A DNA stretch of 64,000 nucleotides from AP-15 sp963762575 (GTDB lineage Bacteria; Pseudomonadota; Alphaproteobacteria; ATCC43930; CGMCC-115725): assembly GCA_963762575.1 (NCBI GenBank), contig CAVXLL010000002.1:1-64000 (forward strand), written 5' to 3'. The translations under genes were made by a program, and so were the position numbers. Under the pieces are notes generated by a model. The model searched no databases. It saw only the letters and a list, made by a program, of their open reading frames with translations, and was not told where the DNA came from. Within the stretch, counting starts at the first letter, position 1. The number at the start of each line of letters is the position of its first letter. Below, one piece after another: positions 1-7,693 of this stretch.

Positions 1-367
1 GTGAGGACGGTCATCGCTGGACCCACACCTTGATAAGCTCAGCCCGACCCGGCAAGCAAAAACCGGCGCCGCGAATCCACTCGCTACATCCGGAGGATGC
101 GCGGGTTGCCGGCCACTCGCTTTTTTGTCATTGCCGGGCTCGACCAGGCTCGACCTGGCAATCATGGATCCGCGGGAGGAGCCCGAGGATAACTACGACA
201 TTATGCGATCAGTTAAGGCGTATCGGGCCCCACCACGGCCATGCTCCCGCACGGCTCGTCATTCTGAAAACCGTCTGGCCCACACTCTGGGACGACAAGG
301 CGAAGATCCCTCGCCTCACGCTTTGAAACGGGCGAGGGAGACGGCATTACGCCCGCCGTTGGCGTCA
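1..367. other. No supported gene
   Basis: Open frames here overlap one another and show no family motif. The stretch lies downstream of the acyl-CoA ligase relic on the minus strand, but I could not find the next conserved blocks of that family (the TSGTTG phosphate-binding loop) in any frame. The ligase therefore seems truncated rather than merely frameshifted. Confidence 0.4.
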
Positions 368-781
368 TTACGCTCCAAACAGGGCGGCATACTCGCCGCG
401 CGTCGAGATGATCGGCGTCAAGGTCTCGACCGAATGCTCGAGGCGAGCGAGGCCCTCCGCCAAGTTGGGGAGGGCGGTCACCCACCGGGAACGGGATCCC
501 GGGCGATGGCTCATCTGTCGGACATGCAGCCCGGCGTTCACCGGAACCGCGCAGAGACGCCCCGTCGAGCAGGCGAACAGCAATTCCAAAAACTCGGTGC
601 AGTTCTCCATGCACAGCATGACGCGGTCGCCGGGTTCGAAACCGCGGCTTCGGAGGCCGCCCGCCAGGCATGAAATTCGATCGGCGAATTGCCGTTAGCG
701 CCACGCGTGAGTACTGTGGCTGACCGCCAGCGCCTGCGGGTGCTGGCAAGCCCCATCGAAGACCAGCGCCGCCAGGTTCAC
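368..781 (-). pseudogene. Acyl-CoA synthetase (AMP-binding) N-terminal relic
   Basis: Starting from GTG at 781, the minus strand reads VNLAALVFDGACQHPQALAV, typical of the first residues of an AMP-forming acyl-CoA synthetase. It continues in the same frame through GFEPGDRVMLCMENCTEFLE and LCAVPVNAGLH, the conserved N-terminal blocks of that family. Codon 29 is TAA (695-697), at a position where relatives usually carry Tyr, so the frame is interrupted by one nonsense codon. It ends at 368 after about 137 codons, whereas intact members have about 500, and no adenylate-binding motif follows. I read it as a decayed, truncated gene. The family assignment rests on recognised motifs; the cause of the TAA (mutation or base-call error) is unknown. 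Confidence 0.7.
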
Positions 782-782
782 G

Positions 783-1655
783 TCAGGCGACCCCGTGGTC
801 CTTGAGCCAGGCCATCATCTTCGCCCAGCCGTCCTTTGCGGCTGCGGCGCGGTAGCTCGGGCGATAGTCGGCGTTGAAGCCGTGTGGGGTGTCCGGATAG
901 ATCGTTATCTGGCAGGTCTTGCCCGCTTTCTTGCAGGCTTCCTGCATCTTCTTGACGCTTTCGACCGGGATGCTCTGATCGGCCCCGCCATACAGGCCTA
1001 GAACGGGTGCTTTGAGATCGGGTGCGAGGTCGATCGGATATTTCGGCTGCAATTCCGTGCGCGGCCGGTCGATTGGTCCGTACCAGGCGACCGCGGCCTT
1101 CAGCGATGGGTTGTGCGCGGCATAGAGCCACACGATGCGCCCGCCCCAGCAAAACCCAGTGACGGCAAGCCGTGCCGTATCGGCCTTGCCGGACGCCTTG
1201 GCATAGGCGACGGTTGCGTCGAGATCGGACATGACCTGCGTGTCCGGTACTTTGGAGACGATCGTCTTGATCAACTCCTGGATGTCGCTGATCCCCGCCG
1301 GGTTGCCCTGTCTCGCGTAAAGCTCCGGGGCGATCGCGTAATAGCCCGCCTTGGCCAGCCGGCGGCAGATATCCTTGATGTGCTCGTGCACGCCAAAGAT
1401 TTCCTGGACCACGAGCACGGTTGGGAAGGGTCCGCCTTGCGCCGGCATTGCGCGATAGGCCGGGATCGATCCGTCGGCAACCGGGACCTTCACCTCGCCG
1501 GCATCGAGGCCGTTCGTGTCGGTCGTGATCGTCTCGGCCGAGACCGGCTGCATTGACAGGGCAAAACCGCTAATCAGCGAGGTCATCACAAACCCGCGCC
1601 GGGTCAACTGCGTGCGGGTCGGAAATTCATCCGATTTGATCTCCCGCGCATCCAT
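783..1655 (-). CDS. Dienelactone hydrolase family protein, Tat-exported
   Basis: An alpha/beta hydrolase of the dienelactone hydrolase (carboxymethylenebutenolidase) family, 290 residues from the ATG at 1655. That start is preceded by AGGGAGAGG at good spacing; an upstream in-frame start would add only 7 residues. The N-terminus carries a twin-arginine signal (LTRRGFVM, then a hydrophobic stretch ending in VSA), so the product should be periplasmic. The Cys nucleophile sits in GFCWGG (C169), with Asp226 in GGADQS and His258 in PDTPHGF forming the triad. Glu85 in QEIFG matches the conserved DLH glutamate. The family hydrolyses dienelactones and related esters; the substrate here is unknown. 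It lies just beyond the 3' end of tamB on the same strand. Confidence 0.85.
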   Translation of the reverse strand: MDAREIKSDEFPTRTQLTRRGFVMTSLISGFALSMQPVSAETITTDTNGLDAGEVKVPVADGSIPAYRAMPAQGGPFPTVLVVQEIFGVHEHIKDICRRLAKAGYYAIAPELYARQGNPAGISDIQELIKTIVSKVPDTQVMSDLDATVAYAKASGKADTARLAVTGFCWGGRIVWLYAAHNPSLKAAVAWYGPIDRPRTELQPKYPIDLAPDLKAPVLGLYGGADQSIPVESVKKMQEACKKAGKTCQITIYPDTPHGFNADYRPSYRAAAAKDGWAKMMAWLKDHGVA

Positions 1656-1747
1656 GGTTCCTCTCCCTGATTTCACATCGAGCGGCAGAAGAGTAGTTTC
1701 CTGTCCTCAGGCCCGCTCAGCAAGGGCTGATCACCAAACAGTGACCC

Positions 1748-4700
1748 TCAGTAATCGTAATTGTAGTTGAGCCCGATGCCGGTGCTGCCGGATTGGCCGG
1801 CCTCGCCCTGGACCGTCAGATGCGGGCGCAACTCGATCTCCACCGTGACCTTGCTGGTCGGCGGCGAAAGCCCCTGACTGACGCCGACGGAAACTCCCGG
1901 CGCCAGGTATTTACCGGCGCTGAGCGCAGTGCCGCCGGTGGCGGCGCCGGCCGCTGCCTGCGGGTTGAGGGTGGTGCTCGCCGGTCCGCTCGGGCCCGAG
2001 CCGAGCTTGAACCAGTCGAGGCCGAGGCCGCCGCGCAGGCGGTCGAGGACCCCGGGCCCGCCGCCGGCGAGGGTACCGGCCGCCGCAGCGAGCTGAAGCC
2101 CCTCTCCGGCCGAGATCTGGCCGACCCCGCGGTTGAACAGGACGCGGGCGAGAATCTCGTCCTGCGGCACAGAGGGCGTTGAAGACAATGTGATCTTCGG
2201 CGCCGAGGCGGGTCCGCTGATGTTTACTTGCGCCGTGATATCGGCGGCACTCGCCTCGGCGACTATATCGAGAACAGGGTCGAGCTTGGCGCTGCCATCG
2301 AAGGTGATCGTGCCTCGGGTCAAAGTGAAGGTCTTGCCGAGTAGATCGACGCTGCCGCGGATCTGTTCCAGAGAACCGGCTATGACCGGAGCGGCGCTCG
2401 TCCCGGTGATCGTCAGGCGGCCGCGCCATTCGCTCTCCAGCCCATGCCCGCGCACGAAGATGTTGCCGGGCATGTCGATAGCGATGTCGAGGGCCGCGGG
2501 AAGCGCCGGTCGATCGGCAGCGGCGGGCTCGGGCGCCTTGCCGCCCGTGCCATTTTTTTCGACGACCTTCAGCACCACCACATTGGGCGGCAGGCTGTCC
2601 GGCAGGCTGATGTCCGCGCGATCGATGGTGAGCGGCGCGGTGACCTTGGGTGCGGTCAGCGGACCGGCAATCGTCACGGTTCCGCTCGCCGTAGCGACCG
2701 CCTCGTCGCGCGCGGCGACCCGGAAATTGGCGAGCGTCGCGGAGAGTTGGGCGGTGGGGCCCGTCGGACCGCTCAAGACAACGTTGCCCTGCGCTTTCAG
2801 GGTTCCGCTCGCACTATCTGCCGCCGAGAACGAGGTCAACGTGAAGCGGTCGCGGTCGCCGACGAGATCGGCTTGCATTTTATTCAGGACTGCTCCGGTC
2901 GCGAAATTCTCGTAACGCCCATTTGAGAGCTTGAGACTCCCCCTTGCGGCAGGCGATGCGACCGTGCCCCCCACCGCGAAATCGGCCGCAAAGTGACCGC
3001 TGACCCGGTCCTCGCCAAGCGGCAGAAGATCGGCGAGGTGCTCGATCTGCCCCGCGCCCTGGACCTGCAGCGCGAGCCGCCCGTCGGGCGGCACCGAAAT
3101 CCCGAGCGGCGCGGGCGTCAGCAGCAGCGGAACCGAGCCCGTCAGTGCGACGTGATCCTCCTTGAGCCCCGTTACCTGCCCATTGACGTCGAGGTTTCGG
3201 CCGTTCCAACTGCCGTCGACGGCGAGCCCCAGACCCTTCAGCCGCGAGTGTTTCGACGCGGCGACGGTCAGTTCGCGCGCGTTCAGAGAGATACGGCCTT
3301 GCGGAGCACGGAGCGTTCCGCCGAGCGTCGCGGCCGCGTTCAGGCTGCCACGTACGTTATGGTAGCCGGCGAGGCGCCCCGCCGACGCGATCGGCAAATC
3401 GGCGGCATTCAAGGCCAGCGACACCGAATCCCCGCGCACCCCGCCGCTGCCGGTGATCCGACCCGGGCCAAAGTCCAATGCAAGACCGGAAAATGCGAGA
3501 TCGCCGCCATGTCTGGATAGCGTGAGCGGCTGCTCGAGAAGCAACCGGTCGCTGCCCAACGATCCGGCGAGCCGCGTTAGACGGAGATCGGTCCGGCCCG
3601 GTTCGAGCGCACCATCGCCCGCCACAGCGACGGTGAGAGGCTGACCCTTGGCGTCCCCCTGGAAAACGAAGCGGCCCGGCCGCGGCGCATCCAAGCTCAG
3701 GGTTGCCGTGGTCAGCTCGTTCGCGCCAAAACCGGCGTTGCTCAGCGACAGCCGCGCGCTCCCCGAGGGAGCACGCAATATGTCGGCGAAATGCGCGGTC
3801 GCTGCGAGCCGGCCGGCCGCGATTCGCGAAGATCCGGCGCCGGCGCTGAGCTTGCTTCCGTTTACCGAGAAATCGACCAGCTGACCGCCGCGCGCGTCCA
3901 ATCCGACACCGAACTCGAGACTGCCGCCGAGCGATGTGCCGGCGAGCTTGGACAAGGCCGCGAGATCGGCCGACCGGCCCGCGACCGAACCTCGCATCAG
4001 ACCGGTGTCGAGGGCGATCCGAAGGCTGCCGTCGATTGTGCTGTCCGCAGCGGCCAGCCGAAACTGTGGCAGGACCAGCTCGGAATTCCCGTTACGCTCC
4101 GCAACAAGCGCCAGTTTTCCGTCGAGCCCATAGGCGCGGAAACTGCCGTCGACCGACGTCTTTGGGTCGGAGAGGTCCGCAACCTGCGCGGCGAGCCGCA
4201 GCGAATCGAGTTTGGCGCCGGCAGCGGCGAGTTCGGCGCCATCGACGTCGGCGTTGATCCGCAAATGGTCCAGTGATCCCGCGAAATTGAGCTGTGCCGA
4301 GACCGCCCCCGTCACATCTGTGCCGAATGCTGCCCCGAGCGGCCTCAAATGCGGCAACTCGACCGCGAGCGCCCCGGTCAGCTCGTTCGTTGCGGGAAGA
4401 AACCGCGCGTCACCGGAGAGGCTGACGGCTGCGCCGGTGACGGCCAGCCGGTCGAGCGTCAGGACATCGGCATCGTCGCATTCGATTGCGCCGGCAATGG
4501 TTGCATCGCCGCCCAGCAACGCGTCGGCCGCCGCGACCCCGGTCCTCAGTTCTTTCGCCGAGCCGGCCACCGTCGCCGTGAAACCGGAAGCGCCTCTACG
4601 CTCGGCATTCGCTTCGAGGTCGACCGAGCCGGCCAGCTGATGGCCGACAAAACCGGAAAACGGGCGAAGATCGGCGATCGTCAACCCGGCGCGCCCCTCG

Positions 4701-6136
4701 ATCGCCCGCGTTTCCGTCATTTGCCCGGAGCCGGCGAGAGAAATGCCGGCGCCCTCAGCGGAAAGCCGGGTCAAATCGATGGAGCGTCCGTCACGGGCAG
4801 CGGTGGCGGCCAAAGACCAAGCGATGTCTCGGCCGAGTTCGGGAGGGACCGTAACCCCCTCCGGTGCGACCAGCCCGACGATCCGGCCGGTTGCTGCAAG
4901 GTCGATCCGGGCTTCGGGATCGTCGAGAGCACCCGTCGGGCTTGCCCGGATATTGGCCTCGACGTGCTCTGCGCCGGAGGAGGCGAGGCGGGTTCCGTTG
5001 CTCGACAAATTCAGATCGAGTGATGGCCGGCTCTCGGTGCCGGTCACTGACGCCGTGAGAACGGCCGAGCCGCCGAGCGGCTGCCCGAGCAAACCCGAAA
5101 ATGCGGAGAGCTCCGGGCAACTGACGCGTAAATCCGCCGCAACAGCTTTTTCGGGGCCGCCAATCACGAAGTTGCCCGTCAAGGTGCCCGCCGCGATCTC
5201 GACGGAGAGCGGATCGACAACGATCCGGTCGCCTAATTTCGCGCGCATCGACAGCGCGACCTGGTTGCCGACCAGCGGCGCGACCTCCGACGGGAGCAGT
5301 GGAGCAAACCCCGCTATGCCGGATATTCCGAGAATGGTTTCGTGTGCTGCGGCGAGTGTCAGATCCGCCGCGAAATGGACAGACGCGCCGGCCGAGGCAT
5401 TCAATCGGCCATGCCAATCCGCAAGCGGTCCGGTGCCGTTTACCGAAAACGTAAGCGGCAGGTGGTCGGTGCGGGCGAGGAGCCGGTCGAGTATGAGGCC
5501 ACTGGGCTCGGCTGCGTCGAGCCTGAGGCTCAGCACCGGGGTATCGCCCGCGATTTCCATCGCCAACAGGATGTTCCCGGCCGAGTTGTCGATGCGATGG
5601 AGATCGAGCGCAACGTGTGCCTTCCCGCCCGCCAGCTCGGCGCTTCCCTCGACGGTCGCGGCAACGTTCTCGCCCAAAACCGGCGATGCGAGCGCAAGCT
5701 TACCGATCGACAGCCGGTCGAGGGCGACAGGTATCGGAAGGTGCGGCACCTTGAGATAATCAATGAAGGGTGTGGTCGATGGCGCGGTGCTCGATCGCGC
5801 CATATCGACCTCCGCAATCGCCAACGACCGGATATGCGCTTTTCCCCTCAGCAGCGCCGACGGCGAGATGTCGAGGCCGGCATCACGTAAGGTCAGATAG
5901 GTCCCGTCGCGATCGCCAATGTCAATTCGTTCGACCGTGATGCTGAAAGGCACTATTCCGCCGAGGTCATCGATCGCCACGGTGAAATCCGGATCGCTGA
6001 TCGCTTGCGCGATCTCTCTCTCTGCCCAGGTTTTGCCGACCCGTGTCTGCAGCATCCCAAAACCTGCGGCGAGCACCGCGATCAGAACACCGATCGCGGC
6101 GCCGAGCCATCTAAGCAGTTTGACAATGCCGACCAT
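1748..6136 (-). CDS. tamB: TamB-type translocation and assembly module protein
   Basis: A 1462-residue protein with an N-terminal membrane anchor (about residues 7-27). A very long repetitive beta-rich region follows, then the TamB C-terminal domain ending in an aromatic beta-strand (TGIGLNYNYDY). TamB proteins bridge the inner and outer membranes and work with the BamA-like TamA in outer-membrane protein insertion and in phospholipid transport. Length and architecture are normal and the frame is intact. Usually tamA lies directly upstream in the same operon; here the upstream neighbour is a divergent enolase-superfamily gene, so tamA must lie elsewhere or be absent. The start is the first ATG, with only about 60 bp separating it from the divergent gene. 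Confidence 0.88.
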   Translation of the reverse strand: MVGIVKLLRWLGAAIGVLIAVLAAGFGMLQTRVGKTWAEREIAQAISDPDFTVAIDDLGGIVPFSITVERIDIGDRDGTYLTLRDAGLDISPSALLRGKAHIRSLAIAEVDMARSSTAPSTTPFIDYLKVPHLPIPVALDRLSIGKLALASPVLGENVAATVEGSAELAGGKAHVALDLHRIDNSAGNILLAMEIAGDTPVLSLRLDAAEPSGLILDRLLARTDHLPLTFSVNGTGPLADWHGRLNASAGASVHFAADLTLAAAHETILGISGIAGFAPLLPSEVAPLVGNQVALSMRAKLGDRIVVDPLSVEIAAGTLTGNFVIGGPEKAVAADLRVSCPELSAFSGLLGQPLGGSAVLTASVTGTESRPSLDLNLSSNGTRLASSGAEHVEANIRASPTGALDDPEARIDLAATGRIVGLVAPEGVTVPPELGRDIAWSLAATAARDGRSIDLTRLSAEGAGISLAGSGQMTETRAIEGRAGLTIADLRPFSGFVGHQLAGSVDLEANAERRGASGFTATVAGSAKELRTGVAAADALLGGDATIAGAIECDDADVLTLDRLAVTGAAVSLSGDARFLPATNELTGALAVELPHLRPLGAAFGTDVTGAVSAQLNFAGSLDHLRINADVDGAELAAAGAKLDSLRLAAQVADLSDPKTSVDGSFRAYGLDGKLALVAERNGNSELVLPQFRLAAADSTIDGSLRIALDTGLMRGSVAGRSADLAALSKLAGTSLGGSLEFGVGLDARGGQLVDFSVNGSKLSAGAGSSRIAAGRLAATAHFADILRAPSGSARLSLSNAGFGANELTTATLSLDAPRPGRFVFQGDAKGQPLTVAVAGDGALEPGRTDLRLTRLAGSLGSDRLLLEQPLTLSRHGGDLAFSGLALDFGPGRITGSGGVRGDSVSLALNAADLPIASAGRLAGYHNVRGSLNAAATLGGTLRAPQGRISLNARELTVAASKHSRLKGLGLAVDGSWNGRNLDVNGQVTGLKEDHVALTGSVPLLLTPAPLGISVPPDGRLALQVQGAGQIEHLADLLPLGEDRVSGHFAADFAVGGTVASPAARGSLKLSNGRYENFATGAVLNKMQADLVGDRDRFTLTSFSAADSASGTLKAQGNVVLSGPTGPTAQLSATLANFRVAARDEAVATASGTVTIAGPLTAPKVTAPLTIDRADISLPDSLPPNVVVLKVVEKNGTGGKAPEPAAADRPALPAALDIAIDMPGNIFVRGHGLESEWRGRLTITGTSAAPVIAGSLEQIRGSVDLLGKTFTLTRGTITFDGSAKLDPVLDIVAEASAADITAQVNISGPASAPKITLSSTPSVPQDEILARVLFNRGVGQISAGEGLQLAAAAGTLAGGGPGVLDRLRGGLGLDWFKLGSGPSGPASTTLNPQAAAGAATGGTALSAGKYLAPGVSVGVSQGLSPPTSKVTVEIELRPHLTVQGEAGQSGSTGIGLNYNYDY

Positions 6137-6198
6137 CAGACCTGGGGGTATCCTGGAATGACGGCGTTCATGGTTACCGGAATGCGAGGAGACTTGAA

Positions 6199-7308
6199 AT
6201 GAAGATCACCGATGTCAGCCTTACATTGTTCGCCTGGGAGAGTATCCCTTCGACCATTTACGGTCACCACACTGCCCGTCCGACCGGCAAGAGCGATCTC
6301 GGCCTGCTGGCGCTCACTACCGATGACGGCATCGCCGGACACGCTTTTCTCGGTACCTCCTCCAACCCGGCGAGCCTCGATGGGCCCGGCCTGATTCGCT
6401 TTCTGAAGCCGATCCTCTTGGGTCAGAACCCGCTCGACCGCGAGCGCCTGAACCGTCTCCTGTGGGCGCGCGCCCGCGCCGCCACGGTGCGCGCGATCGG
6501 CGCCTGCGACATCGCGCTGTGGGACATCGCCGGCAAGGCCGCGGGGATGCCGATCCACCGCCTGATCGGTACGATGCGCGATCACATCGCCGCCTATGCC
6601 AGCTCGGAGATCCACGGCTCCGCCGAAGCCTATGTCGAGCAGGCCCGCCATTACCAATCGACCGGCTGGCGCGCCTACAAGATCCACCCGCCGCAATCCT
6701 GGCGCGACGACATCAAAGTATGCGAGGCGGTGCGCAAAGCTGTCGGCGACGATTACACCGTGATGCTCAATTCGACTTGGAGCTACCGCTACGAGGAGGC
6801 CCTGCGGGTCGGCCGGGCGATCGAGGAGATGGGGTTCTACTGGTACGAGGACCCGCTCGCTGACCAGGACCTCTACAATTACGTCAAGCTGAAGCAAAAG
6901 CTCGACATCCCGGTCCTCGCCACCGAATACCCGATCGGCGGTCTCAATTCCTATGTCCCGTGGATCCTCAAGCGCGCCACCGACTTCCTGCGCGGCGACG
7001 TCGCGGTCAAAGGCGGCATTACGACATTGATTAAGACGGCCCACCTCGCCGAAGCCTTCCGCATGAATTTTGAGGTGCACCACGGCGGCAATTCATTGAA
7101 CAACGTCGCCAACCTGCACGTCATCATGGCGATCCGGAACACCGAATTCTTCGAGGTGTTGCTGCCCGACGCGATGCAGAAATACGGCCTCGCCGAAGAG
7201 ATCGCGGTCGACCGCGACGGGCTCGTCCACGCTCCGACCGAACCCGGCCTCGGCGCCCACATCGATTTCGATCTGATCGAACGCAAAAAGGTCGGCGTAC
7301 TCGGTTGA
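6199..7308 (+). CDS. Mandelate racemase/muconate lactonizing enzyme family protein
   Basis: An enolase-superfamily protein of 369 residues with the N-terminal capping domain and C-terminal barrel. Expected features are GACDIALWDIAGKAAG (about 101-116), K161 in the KIH motif at the end of the second barrel strand, E217 in WYEDPL, E243 in ATEYP and His294/His295 in VHHGGN. The first metal ligand of this superfamily is normally Asp in a LMxDAN-type motif. Here the matching segment is VMLNSTWSY, with Asn191 in the ligand position. Enzymes of this fold abstract an alpha-proton of carboxylates (racemisation, dehydration, cycloisomerisation). The substrate cannot be assigned. It is divergent from tamB with no obvious operon partner. 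Confidence 0.85.
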   Translation: MKITDVSLTLFAWESIPSTIYGHHTARPTGKSDLGLLALTTDDGIAGHAFLGTSSNPASLDGPGLIRFLKPILLGQNPLDRERLNRLLWARARAATVRAIGACDIALWDIAGKAAGMPIHRLIGTMRDHIAAYASSEIHGSAEAYVEQARHYQSTGWRAYKIHPPQSWRDDIKVCEAVRKAVGDDYTVMLNSTWSYRYEEALRVGRAIEEMGFYWYEDPLADQDLYNYVKLKQKLDIPVLATEYPIGGLNSYVPWILKRATDFLRGDVAVKGGITTLIKTAHLAEAFRMNFEVHHGGNSLNNVANLHVIMAIRNTEFFEVLLPDAMQKYGLAEEIAVDRDGLVHAPTEPGLGAHIDFDLIERKKVGVLG

Positions 7309-7388
7309 AGCGCTCGCTCTTTGGTACAACGTAATTGCCACTGCGCCGCGCTTCGTCTGTCGTCGCGGCGAAAACCCGGACTGGTGGA

Positions 7389-7613
7389 ATGGCTGACGAA
7401 GTTCTCGATTTCCTCCGCGTCAACTTCGCCCGCCTCAACGACCGCATCGACCGCATCGAAGCCGATATTACCGAGTTCCGCGAGCGGCTCGGCCATATCG
7501 AGGGTCAGGTCGCCGGAATCTACGGAATGTACGCCACGCTCTCTTCGCGGATGGACCGCATGGACCGACGCTTGGAGCGTATCGAGCGCAGACTTGATCT
7601 GGTCGAAGTCTGA
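7389..7613 (+). CDS. Small coiled-coil protein
   Basis: I chose the ATG at 7389 (74 residues) over an upstream in-frame start because the upstream residues are low-complexity and unlike the rest. From residue 12 on the protein is almost entirely heptad-patterned (LNDRIDRIEADITEF, then MDRMDRRLERIERRL), so it is a charged coiled coil that should oligomerise. No enzymatic motif or signal peptide is visible. Small proteins of this composition are common beside unrelated genes in alphaproteobacteria and have no agreed function. It is convergent with secA. Function unknown. Confidence 0.55.
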   Translation: MADEVLDFLRVNFARLNDRIDRIEADITEFRERLGHIEGQVAGIYGMYATLSSRMDRMDRRLERIERRLDLVEV

Positions 7614-7693
7614 GGTCGCTTAAGTAAAGCCCGCTCGGGTCACAGCCGGGTTCTCTGATTTCCGGACCCTATTCTGCGAGACGGTTGGGGCGC

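Noticed and set aside
2133..2915. Plus-strand frame of 260 residues inside tamB
   Set aside because: Antisense shadow; composition is that of reversed tamB codons and no start signal exists.
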